A stretch of 37,980 nucleotides of DNA, taken from positions 1 through 37,980 of the forward strand of contig CAZBKA010000009.1 of the NCBI GenBank assembly GCA_964492365.1, given 5' to 3'. The first letter of the stretch is position 1. Every line of letters begins with the position of its first letter. Both the position numbers and the translations under genes were made by a program. Under the pieces are notes generated by a model. The model saw only the letters and a list, made by a program, of their open reading frames with translations. It ran no database searches and was not told the DNA's origin. Shown here piece after piece: positions 24,201 to 32,051 of the stretch. The stretch comes from JAGLTN01 sp035403325 (GTDB lineage: Bacteria > Planctomycetota > Phycisphaerae > Sedimentisphaerales > Anaerobacaceae).

Positions 24201-27080
24201 TTACAATAAATCCCAGGCTTGTGCCAATATCTTTACGGGATGAATAGCCTTACAACCGCTGATATGCTCAATTTGCATTCTGCATGTACTGCACTCAGAA
24301 AGAACCATCTTAATATCGCTGTCTGCAATAGCTTTCGCCAAACTCCCTGATATTTTATCAGATAACAAAGCATTTTTCTTCTGCATCCCGAACGTCCCCG
24401 CGATTCCGCAACAACCAGCATTTAAATCAGTAATCTCCCCCAGGCAAAGCCCGCCAAACAGCTTAATACTTGCCTTATTATCTCCTGTTGCAAACAAGTG
24501 GCACGGACTATGATAAAGAAATTTTCCCCCTCTTTGTTTCAAAGCAGGTTTGAGTTTGCCTTTTTTAAACAAATCCAGCAGAAACCCCATAAGCTCATAA
24601 ACATTTTCAGACACCTCTCTTGCGTCTTCGGAATCTACGAAAAATCGCAGCTCATCTTTCAAACACATCGCCGCACTTGGTTCAGAGCATACGATCTTAT
24701 AACCACTCCTGACAGCCTCAGCCAGATGCTTAACTGAATATTCTAATTCCCTGCGGGCAGTTTTAACATCACCATATACTATCGCTGGCAAAGGTGCCGG
24801 TCTTTGTTCTGGCAAAATAACTTCAACACCATTGTAACGCAAACATTTTATAACATCAAACCCAAGTTGCGGCTCATTATAATTTGCATACGTATCAACA
24901 AAATAAGCGACCTTTTCAACTGGCCTTTCGATAGGTCCGACACTTTCAAGATACTTACGCCCTGCTTTTAAAAAGCTTGGCCTCTTAAAATCTGGCATCT
25001 TTCTCTTGCTGTCAACTCCTGCAAATTTTTCCAGCAGCCATCTGAAAGGCCCAAACCTCATTACGAAACCGGAAACCGGTGAAAACATCCCGCTCAAAAT
25101 AGCCATGTACCTGTTCAGACTCAATATTCTCGCAGGCCAATCAAGACCTTTGCGTCTTGCATATTCCGCCCGTGCCGCAATCATCAATTTTGAAACATCA
25201 ACCCCCGACGGGCATTGCAGCAAACATGATTTACAATTTACACACAAACCCAGAAATTTACCAAACTCACCACTGCTGAATTCTTCTTCACTCATTTGCC
25301 CGGTCAACCACAGTCGAAGCAGATTAACTTTGCTCCTTGAAGAACCTATTTCATCTTTCATGGCTTTATATACAGGACATAATCTTAAATTCTCTCGATT
25401 GTTAAGACAAACCCCGCAACCATTGCATTGCCCCACCTCAAAACGCAGCTCATCAGCATCAAAAAACAAATCAGATTTTAAACGCTCCTGGTTATATCCG
25501 AATCTGCCCCGCAGGTTTTTTACCATTATATCAGGATCATCATTAAGAATCTTACCGGGATTAATTACCCCAGCAGGATCAAATATTTTTTTGATCTTCC
25601 AGAGAAGCTGATAGTATTTATCACCGTATTGCTTTTTAATATAAGCCGCCCTCACCAATCCATCTGCATGTTCTCCGCTTATCGTCCCGCCAAGCGACCA
25701 CACCAGAGCATAAACATCATCAGCCACAGCCCTCATTTTTTTTACATCGGTTTCATTGCACAAATCAAGCACCGGTCTGATATGCAGTTCACCATCACCC
25801 GCATGGCCATAATATGACATTACAAAATCATATTTTTCACTTATTCTCTCCAACCCCTCGATATATCTATCCAGCTTGGTATTATCTACGGAAGTATCTT
25901 CAACAAAACCAACAGGTTTCTTATCGCCCTTGTTGCGATAAAGCAAAGGCACCGCATCTGTACGTGATTTCCACAATCGCACCTGTTGCTGTTCGTCAAA
26001 AAAAGTATTGTACTTATACGCAAGCTGCCCAACCATATTACAGCTCTGCTCTATCTTACGGGCAACTTCATTCTTATCATGCCCAATGTGCTCTGCCAGC
26101 AAAGATACTCTCGCATCAACAGAAAGAATGTCACTATATTGCGGAAAAGCATCCAATGCCATCTTAACCAACCTGTCATCCATCAGCTCACAGGCACTCA
26201 CGCCGCTTTTAACAATTATCGGCACCGCCTTGGCCATCTTTGCAAGACTGTCAAACTCGAACTGCACCAATGCCTTACTACCGGGTAATTCAACCGTCCG
26301 CAACGTAACCCAGGTTAAAACAGCAAGCGTCCCCTCGGAACCTGCCAATAATTTTGCCATATCTATTTTGCCGTCATGACAAACATCCATGATGTTATAT
26401 CCGCTTCGATTCCGCTTCGTCAAAGGCTTCGCCTCAGCAATCATTTCAGAATTGTCATCTATAACACTGAGACATTCAAAAGCCATTGTATCTAATGTGC
26501 CTTTGTTTTCTCCGACCGGGCTATAATCATTAACAACTTCAACAATGCTCCCATCCGAAAGAACCGCCTGCATTTTCTCTACAAAATTAGCAATATGCCC
26601 GTATTGAAGAAAATGAGCACCCGTAGCGTTATTAGCAACACATCCACCCACCGTTGCCCTGTTGGAACTCGATGGATCAGGCCCTATTTTCTTGCCGAAA
26701 GCCTTTAAATAATCATTGAGATCATCGAGAACAACCCCGCTCTGACATGTCACCGTACCATCCTGACTGTTATACCCGAGGATATTATTCATATACCTTG
26801 TCATATCAATCACTATGCCGTCAGTAAGTGACTCCCCCGCCAAACCGCTGCCAGCCCCTCTCGCAGCAACAGAAAGATTCTTCATCGCAGCATATTTGAT
26901 AACCGCAGATATATCCCCCGCATCTTTAACCGCAACAACACAACCAGGCATTATCTGATAAATACTCGCATCACAACAAAATGCCGCCCTGTGAATTAAA
27001 TCAGTATAAACATCGCCTTTGATTAATCCCGATAGATCCGACTCGAATCGAAATGACACTTCTCTTTTCAAAGGCACCAC
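24201..27080 (-). CDS. FAD-linked dehydrogenase with Fe-S and CCG domains (YdiJ/GlcD-GlpC-like)
   Basis: 959 residues. The order is FAD-binding PCMH domain (GAGSGLAGESLTDG near 76; GPDPSSSNRATVGGCVANNATG), FAD-oxidase C-terminal domain (SYYGHAGDGELHIRPV; SGEHADG), two Fe-S cysteine sets (CNGCGVCLNN near 550 and CVNCKSCLLQCP near 611) and CCG repeats (SPCH...NAGCCGIAGTFG near 890; SECSTCRMQIEH). This resembles E. coli YdiJ, a D-2-hydroxyglutarate dehydrogenase, and D-lactate or glycolate dehydrogenases; the exact hydroxyacid cannot be told. It probably delivers electrons to the membrane quinone chain. The start is GTG 27080, or the adjacent GTG 27077, two bases after the mlaF stop. Confidence 0.9.
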   Translation of the reverse strand: MVPLKREVSFRFESDLSGLIKGDVYTDLIHRAAFCCDASIYQIMPGCVVAVKDAGDISAVIKYAAMKNLSVAARGAGSGLAGESLTDGIVIDMTRYMNNILGYNSQDGTVTCQSGVVLDDLNDYLKAFGKKIGPDPSSSNRATVGGCVANNATGAHFLQYGHIANFVEKMQAVLSDGSIVEVVNDYSPVGENKGTLDTMAFECLSVIDDNSEMIAEAKPLTKRNRSGYNIMDVCHDGKIDMAKLLAGSEGTLAVLTWVTLRTVELPGSKALVQFEFDSLAKMAKAVPIIVKSGVSACELMDDRLVKMALDAFPQYSDILSVDARVSLLAEHIGHDKNEVARKIEQSCNMVGQLAYKYNTFFDEQQQVRLWKSRTDAVPLLYRNKGDKKPVGFVEDTSVDNTKLDRYIEGLERISEKYDFVMSYYGHAGDGELHIRPVLDLCNETDVKKMRAVADDVYALVWSLGGTISGEHADGLVRAAYIKKQYGDKYYQLLWKIKKIFDPAGVINPGKILNDDPDIMVKNLRGRFGYNQERLKSDLFFDADELRFEVGQCNGCGVCLNNRENLRLCPVYKAMKDEIGSSRSKVNLLRLWLTGQMSEEEFSSGEFGKFLGLCVNCKSCLLQCPSGVDVSKLMIAARAEYARRKGLDWPARILSLNRYMAILSGMFSPVSGFVMRFGPFRWLLEKFAGVDSKRKMPDFKRPSFLKAGRKYLESVGPIERPVEKVAYFVDTYANYNEPQLGFDVIKCLRYNGVEVILPEQRPAPLPAIVYGDVKTARRELEYSVKHLAEAVRSGYKIVCSEPSAAMCLKDELRFFVDSEDAREVSENVYELMGFLLDLFKKGKLKPALKQRGGKFLYHSPCHLFATGDNKASIKLFGGLCLGEITDLNAGCCGIAGTFGMQKKNALLSDKISGSLAKAIADSDIKMVLSECSTCRMQIEHISGCKAIHPVKILAQAWDLL

Positions 27081-27082
27081 CT

Positions 27083-27937
27083 TTAATCTTCTTTACGAAG
27101 CTGTAGTTTTGCATTTGCCGAATTATCATAAGAATGTATCGCGTCAAGGTCATCTTTGCCAACCCGACCATTGATAAATTGCTGTACAACTGGATGAGGA
27201 TTATTGCGTATATAATCAGCATCACCATCTGCTACTATTTTACCATCATGCAGCATAATAATACGATCTGCAATTTTATACGCACTGGTCATATCATGAG
27301 TAACTACCACCGTTGTTGCACCAAGATTTCTCTGCAGTTTCATTATAAGTTCATTAATGATATCGGACCGGATCGGGTCAAGCCCTGTCGTAGGCTCATC
27401 GTAAAGAATCACCTCTGGATTCAACGCTATCGCCCTTGCCAAAGCAACTCTTTTCTTCTGCCCGCCTGAAAGACTCGCCGGATAATACTCCTGAAAACCA
27501 TCAAGCCCGACCATAGCAAGTTTACCTCTTACAAGTTCGTCCATGCCGCTGGCTTTAGTAACCTTATAGTGCTCTTTAATCGGGAACATTATATTTTCAG
27601 CAACACTCAGACTGTCAAATAAGGCTCCCCCCTGAAATAGAAATCCATAATTGACCCGCAAACGGTTTAAGTCTTTCTCTTCAAGGTTATCTATCCGCTG
27701 ACCTTTAAAATATACTTCTCCGCTGGTAGGTCTGAGCAATACGATAAGATGCTTTATCAAAACAGTCTTGCCGCATCCACTAGGCCCTATCACAACCGTG
27801 GTCTTGCCTTTCTCTATCGAAAGAGAAATACTATCTAAAACAAGTTTATTGCCAAACTTTTTAGTCAGGTTCCTGACAGCAAGAATACCTTCTGCCCCCT
27901 GCTGTTTTTCAACGCCGACATCTGTAGTTTTTTCCAT
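27083..27937 (-). CDS. mlaF: MlaF-type ABC transporter ATP-binding protein
   Basis: ATPase of an MCE/Mla-type lipid transporter. The 284-residue protein has Walker A GPSGCGKT near 52, the Q-loop GFLFQGGALFDS typical of MlaF/Ttg2A, signature LSGGQKKRVALARA, Walker B VILYDEPTTGLDP and the H-switch THDM. It follows the mlaE permease by 27 bases. The MCE substrate-binding partner (mlaD) is missing from this cluster: the next gene downstream, two bases away, is the FAD/Fe-S dehydrogenase. Confidence 0.94.
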   Translation of the reverse strand: MEKTTDVGVEKQQGAEGILAVRNLTKKFGNKLVLDSISLSIEKGKTTVVIGPSGCGKTVLIKHLIVLLRPTSGEVYFKGQRIDNLEEKDLNRLRVNYGFLFQGGALFDSLSVAENIMFPIKEHYKVTKASGMDELVRGKLAMVGLDGFQEYYPASLSGGQKKRVALARAIALNPEVILYDEPTTGLDPIRSDIINELIMKLQRNLGATTVVVTHDMTSAYKIADRIIMLHDGKIVADGDADYIRNNPHPVVQQFINGRVGKDDLDAIHSYDNSANAKLQLRKED

Positions 27938-27964
27938 TTTTACGCTTTAAATCTAATTAAATAA

Positions 27965-28774
27965 CTATAATAAAAGTTTCATAGGCCAAAGTGTATTGTA
28001 TATTGCCTTGAATATAACACCCAGCATAAAATTCAGAACAAGAATCGATATGAAACTGGCAACAAAAGCCTCCGTACATGCCTGTCCCACTCCTTCAGCT
28101 CCCTCTCTGCAGCGAAAGCCCTTAAAACAACTTATAGATGCAATCGCCCCTCCGAAGAAAAACCCCTTCATAACACCTATCGAAACATCCCACAAATCAA
28201 CCCCCTGTGCACTGAAGTCCCAGTAAACCTGGCTGTTGATCTTAAGCTGAATAACACTTATAAAATATCCTCCTATAATGCCGAGCAAATCAGCATATAT
28301 GATCAAAAAAGGTGTTAAAAACAAACACGCCAGAAGCCGCGGAGCAATCAGATAACGAATCGGATCGGTTCCCATACTCCTGACCGCATCAATCTGCTCT
28401 GTTACTTTCATCGTACCAAGCTCAGCCGTCAACGCACCTCCAATCCTGCCCGCAAGCATCACCGCCGCAAGCACAGGACCAAGTTCCTTTACTACAGAAA
28501 CATTGATCAATATCCCAAGCCTTTCCTCAAGCCCCATAAACGCAAGCTGGTCATAAGCCTGTATCGCCAAAGTCATACCCACAAAAGCCCCGGTTATCAT
28601 TATGACCGGAACGCTCTTAACACCTATTATATTCATCTGGTTCCATATAAGAGGATATGTTTTCGGGCTAAAACAACTGTGAAAGGATGTTTTAAAGGAT
28701 TGCCAGATAAATCTGGAAGAACTGCCAACATTATTAATATTGGTGATTGTTTTGCATCCGAGCTTTTCAAACAT
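27965..28774 (-). CDS. mlaE: MlaE-type ABC transporter permease
   Basis: Inner-membrane permease of the MlaE/YrbE family (phospholipid or sterol-type lipid trafficking with MCE proteins). The 269-residue protein has family segments GAFVGMTLAIQAYDQLA, VVKELGPVLAAVMLAGRIGGA and ALTAELGTMKVTEQIDAVRSMGTDPIRYLI, then hydrophobic helices. AGGA sits about ten bases before ATG 28774. It is the first gene of the minus-strand run mlaE-mlaF-dehydrogenase-amrS-pdxB-folP. Confidence 0.94.
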   Translation of the reverse strand: MFEKLGCKTITNINNVGSSSRFIWQSFKTSFHSCFSPKTYPLIWNQMNIIGVKSVPVIMITGAFVGMTLAIQAYDQLAFMGLEERLGILINVSVVKELGPVLAAVMLAGRIGGALTAELGTMKVTEQIDAVRSMGTDPIRYLIAPRLLACLFLTPFLIIYADLLGIIGGYFISVIQLKINSQVYWDFSAQGVDLWDVSIGVMKGFFFGGAIASISCFKGFRCREGAEGVGQACTEAFVASFISILVLNFMLGVIFKAIYNTLWPMKLLL

Positions 28775-28819
28775 TTATCAATATTCCTAAACATCTAATA
28801 AATATATGCCAATAACGCA

Positions 28820-28848
28820 TTTTTACACTGAATACCCGCAAATGTCAA
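28820..28848 (-). promoter_or_regulatory. Promoter for the mlaE operon
   Basis: On the minus strand a perfect TTGACA (28843-28848) is followed after 17 bases by TAAAAA (28820-28825), about 45 bases before the mlaE start. Confidence 0.55.
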
Positions 28849-29041
28849 GGTTTCTAAGTTTATACACAAAAATAACAAAACCCAAATACTCAGATTTAAA
28901 AAAATCCGTTTTTTTAAAGAATATTTACCAATTGGTCAAACAAACTAAATATTCTTATCGCCTAAGTGCTTAAAAAACATAAACTTATATCTAATAAAAT
29001 TAACATGGGTAAATTTTACAATTCTTTTTAATATTACCTAT

Positions 29042-29138
29042 TTTAACTCAAGTTAAACTCATCTCTACTCCGATACATATATTACCTAGATTAACAAAGG
29101 TTAATGTTAAAAGTAAACTTAGGATGATTAGTTAAAGC
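29042..29138 (+). promoter_or_regulatory. Cluster of TTAAC/GTTAA dyads upstream of the cobalamin-binding gene
   Basis: The AT-rich spacer (28775-29163) between mlaE and the cobalamin-binding gene contains two dyads: TTTAACT/AGTTAAA at 29042-29057 and ATTAAC/GTTAAT at 29090-29105. Further GTTAA copies lie at about 29105 and 29131. The repeated half-site suggests binding of one dimeric regulator. No protein assignment is possible. Confidence 0.4.
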
Positions 29139-29163
29139 AGGATGTTTTTATATGGAGATAAAA

Positions 29164-29877
29164 ATGATTAAAGAGAGTACATTCGAGAATTATCTGGAAG
29201 CCATTTTACAGGGTGATAGAAAAAAATGTCGCAGGACCATCGAAGAAACCCTCCAGAACGGCATACCTGCAAACTCTGTTTACATGGACGTAATCTGGCC
29301 GATCATGGTAGAAATCGAAAACCTCGCCAGAGAAGATAGAATTACAAACGTTCAGGAACACATGGCAACAAGAATAAACAGAACGATTGTGGACCAGTTA
29401 CAAAATAAACTGCCTAGAAAAGGCATCAGAAATAGAAAAATTACCCTCTGCTGTGCTCCAGAAGAAATACACGAACTTGGAGCTCAGATAATAGCTGATC
29501 TTTTTGAAAGTGATGGTTGGGAAGTTAAATTCCTCGGCGGTGGTTTAACTAACGAAGATATTCTAACCTACACAAACGAAATCGGTCCCGATGTACTTCT
29601 AATTTATGGCACCACTCCTCAGCAGGCGCCGGGAATTAGAAAACTTATTGATACGATTAAAAGTGTTAATGCTTGGCCTAATATGAAAATTATGTTGTCG
29701 GGTGGGATATTTAACAGAGCAGACGGGCTTTGGCAGGAAATGGGTGCTGACTTAACTGCTGCTACAGCTGCTGAGGCTGTAGCAGTGGCGTCTTGTGAGT
29801 CATCAGAAGTTCCTCAGCCTGAAAGGACTATCAAACGCAGGAGAAGAAAAGTGGTACAAACTGCGGATGTAATATAA
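29164..29877 (+). CDS. Cobalamin-binding domain protein, CarH-cap-like, no DNA-binding domain
   Basis: 237 residues. Residues 1-80 form the four-helix cap seen in CarH/MetH; 90-215 form a Rossmann-like B12 domain with the lower-ligand motif EIHELG (His103; the usual Asp of DxHxxG is Glu101), then KFLGGGLTNEDI and MLSGGIFN. In CarH photoreceptors the cap carries W-x9-E-H; here the E65-H66 pair is kept but the Trp position is Ala55. There is no N-terminal MerR helix-turn-helix; instead the C-terminus has a basic tail (KRRRRK). GGAG six bases upstream favours ATG 29164 over ATG 29152. It is probably a cobalamin-dependent sensor or carrier; light sensing is doubtful. It is monocistronic with a terminator. 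Confidence 0.82.
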   Translation: MIKESTFENYLEAILQGDRKKCRRTIEETLQNGIPANSVYMDVIWPIMVEIENLAREDRITNVQEHMATRINRTIVDQLQNKLPRKGIRNRKITLCCAPEEIHELGAQIIADLFESDGWEVKFLGGGLTNEDILTYTNEIGPDVLLIYGTTPQQAPGIRKLIDTIKSVNAWPNMKIMLSGGIFNRADGLWQEMGADLTAATAAEAVAVASCESSEVPQPERTIKRRRRKVVQTADVI

Positions 29878-29910
29878 TTTTTTCTTCAAATTACTCTCTT
29901 CCTTCTTGTT

Positions 29911-29949
29911 AGGCTTGCATCTCTCTCTTAAAAGGTGCAGGCCTTTTTT
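29911..29949 (+). terminator. Rho-independent terminator after the cobalamin-binding gene
   Basis: The stem AGGCTTGCATC (29911-29921) pairs with GGTGCAGGCCT (29934-29944) through two G-U pairs and is followed by a T run. It abuts the convergent cimA end. Confidence 0.85.
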
Positions 29950-31525
29950 ATTTTAATGCCGACCTGTTACGTTCTTTTTGCAGTTTATGCTCAACACTAT
30001 CAACAAGCGCTTGCCAACTGGCCTCGATAATATTCTCAGAAACACCAACTGTGCCCCATATCTCATCCTTATCCCTTGACGCAATAACAACGCGAACCTT
30101 AGCTGCCGTCGCCGCACGTGCATTAACAACGCGAACTTTATAGTCTATCAAATGCATATCCTGGATTACCGGATAAAAAATTTCAAGGGATTTTCTAAGT
30201 GCCGCATCAAGAGCATTAACTGGACCGTCTCCTTCACCTACCACATGCTCGGTCTTGCCGTCAACTCGCAGCTTAACAGTCGCTTCAGTTATAACATCTC
30301 CTCCGAGTCGATTTTCAACATTAACATGATATTTTAAAAGCTCGAAAGAAGGCGTATACTCATTCGTAATCTTTTTAATAAGCAGATCGAAACTCGCATC
30401 AGCAGCCTCGAATTGATAACCCTGGTTTTCAAGCTCCTGAACTTTTTTAAGCACTTGCGCTGCAAGTTTTCTGTCATCAGCAAGCGCTGTATGCTCAAGC
30501 TTGGCAAGAACATTTGAACGACCGCTAAGCTCCGAAATCAAAAATCGTCTTTCATTGCCGACCTGTTCAGGATCAATATGTTCGTATGTCTGTCTGTTTT
30601 TTCGGATAGCGTTTACATGAAGACCTGCTTTATGCGCAAATGCACTTTCGCCAACATAAGGCATATTAGGCACAGGATTAAGATTGGCTACCTCAAAAAT
30701 AAACCGTGAAACCTTTGTCAGGGTTTTTATTTTCTCCTCTGTTAAAACATCGAACCCCATCTTCAAAGCAAGGTTCGGTATAATCGTACAAAGATTAGCA
30801 TTGCCGCAACGCTCACCAAGACCGTTGATTGTTCCCTGAACATGTCGCGCCCCAGCCCTTACCGCCTCCAGGCTGCTCGCAACCGCACATTCACTGTCAT
30901 TATGAGCATGTATCCCGATGCAAACACTTGAAAATTTTTCACTGACTGCCTTGGTTATTTCATAAACTTCATGAGGAAGAACTCCGCCGTTGGTCTCACA
31001 AAGACTCAGACAATCAACACCTGCATCAGCCGCCGCCTCCAGAACCCGCATTGCATATTCTGGATTGGCACGATACCCGTCAAAAAAATGCTCCGCATCA
31101 AATATTACTTCAAGCCCTTTGCTTTTCAGGTATTTCACCGACTCCGAGCAAATTAAAAGATTCTCATCCAGTGAGCACCCCAAAACTCCGGTCACCTGCA
31201 TATCCCAGCTTTTGCCAACAATCGTAGCCGCCGGTGCCTTACACGCCAGAATCGACTGCATTGACGAATCATCTTCAACCTTAACATCAGCCCTGCGAGT
31301 GTTCCCAAAAGCCGCAATTTTACTGTTTTCGAGCTTTTCCTCTGCAATTTCCAGAAAAAACTCCATTTCCTTCGCATTCGACGCTGCATAGCCGCCTTCA
31401 ATATAGTCAAGGCCAAGCTTATCAAGCCTTTTTGCAATAATCAGTTTATCAGGAAGAGAAAAACTGACAGATTCAGCCTGCATCCCGTCACGAAGCGTAG
31501 TATCGTAAAGTTTTATTTTTCCCAC
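29948..31525 (-). CDS. cimA: Citramalate synthase
   Basis: Condenses pyruvate and acetyl-CoA to (R)-citramalate, opening the threonine-independent isoleucine route. About 525 residues: the HMGL-like TIM barrel opens KLYDTTLRDGMQAE and contains EGGYAASNAKE, FDAEHFFDGY, CETNGG, the metal-binding HAHNDSECAVASS and NGLGERCGNANL. A C-terminal LeuA-type allosteric domain begins near 390 (GDGPVNALDAALRK). These features separate CimA from the shorter LeuA/HCS forms. GTG 31525 is favoured by an AGG eight bases upstream; GTG 31534 (nine bases longer) is also in frame. The gene lies just downstream of tRNA-Gly but has its own promoter. Confidence 0.92.
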   Translation of the reverse strand: MGKIKLYDTTLRDGMQAESVSFSLPDKLIIAKRLDKLGLDYIEGGYAASNAKEMEFFLEIAEEKLENSKIAAFGNTRRADVKVEDDSSMQSILACKAPAATIVGKSWDMQVTGVLGCSLDENLLICSESVKYLKSKGLEVIFDAEHFFDGYRANPEYAMRVLEAAADAGVDCLSLCETNGGVLPHEVYEITKAVSEKFSSVCIGIHAHNDSECAVASSLEAVRAGARHVQGTINGLGERCGNANLCTIIPNLALKMGFDVLTEEKIKTLTKVSRFIFEVANLNPVPNMPYVGESAFAHKAGLHVNAIRKNRQTYEHIDPEQVGNERRFLISELSGRSNVLAKLEHTALADDRKLAAQVLKKVQELENQGYQFEAADASFDLLIKKITNEYTPSFELLKYHVNVENRLGGDVITEATVKLRVDGKTEHVVGEGDGPVNALDAALRKSLEIFYPVIQDMHLIDYKVRVVNARAATAAKVRVVIASRDKDEIWGTVGVSENIIEASWQALVDSVEHKLQKERNRSALK

Positions 31526-31572
31526 GTTATACACCTAAAAAAAGGCCCTGAAATTTCATATTTGACCTTGCT

Positions 31573-31600
31573 ATTTTATGCCCATAACAACAAATGTAAA
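31573..31600 (-). promoter_or_regulatory. cimA promoter
   Basis: On the minus strand TTTACA (31595-31600) and TAAAAT (31573-31578), each 5 of 6, are separated by 16 bases, about 50 bases before the GTG start. Confidence 0.55.
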
Positions 31601-31649
31601 GACAAAACTATCAAACTTAAACCCTTAGCCCTCTCCAGCGCATAAAAAA

Positions 31650-31720
31650 AGCGGGTGATGAGAATCGAACTCACGTGACCAGCTTGGAAGGCTGGAGCTT
31701 TACCATTAAGCTACACCCGC
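31650..31720 (-). tRNA. tRNA-Gly (anticodon TCC)
   Basis: Minus-strand cloverleaf: acceptor stem GCGGGTG paired to its 3' strand, anticodon stem CCAGC/GCTGG with loop CTTCCAA (anticodon TCC, reading GGA) and T-loop TTCGATT. The discriminator is U at 31650, usual for bacterial tRNA-Gly. CCA is not encoded; a T7 run follows the acceptor stem directly. Confidence 0.96.
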
Positions 31721-31733
31721 ATAAAGAGCCACA

Positions 31734-31762
31734 AATATAACCGCAAAAAAAACCACTGTCAA
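31734..31762 (-). promoter_or_regulatory. tRNA-Gly promoter
   Basis: On the minus strand a perfect TTGACA (31757-31762) and TATATT (31734-31739) are separated by 17 bases, placing initiation about seven bases before the mature tRNA. Confidence 0.75.
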
Positions 31763-32051
31763 CCCAAAAAACAAGTAAATAAACAAGTATCCCCCAAAAC
31801 AGCCCCCTAAATCCAGACATCTAACTCCCGCTCCCCCCCATCAATTCTTTTTTTAGCTCCACAGCCAGTCCGCGGGTTCCACTGCAACCACCCACCGTAA
31901 CAGCACAAATACCCTTCAAACCAATCTCGCAAAGTATTGTAGCCAATCTGCCCGCCCGATGCGTCAACTATATAATTACACTCTAAATGTAGCCTGGAAC
32001 TGAAAATCAGTACCTCAGTGATTCAGTGTGAAATTATGATTGACCAAAATA
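31763..32051. other. Noncoding spacer, C-rich on the plus strand
   Basis: No gene is recognised between the tRNA-Gly promoter and the end of the ABC operon. The first ~100 bases are C/A-rich and G-poor, like 669-900 and 37855-37950. Near 32000, ACTGA/TCAGT half-sites repeat (ACTGAAAATCAGT, then a GTGATTCAGT segment); no T-run marks them as a terminator. Confidence 0.5.

Noticed and set aside
25006..25611. 201-codon open frame on the plus strand opposite the FAD/Fe-S dehydrogenase
   Set aside because: Antisense to the conserved Fe-S cysteine region; composition artefact.
28891..28918. GATTT/AAATC hairpin followed by a T7 run as a terminator
   Set aside because: The 5-bp A/T stem is too weak and no plus-strand gene ends upstream of it.
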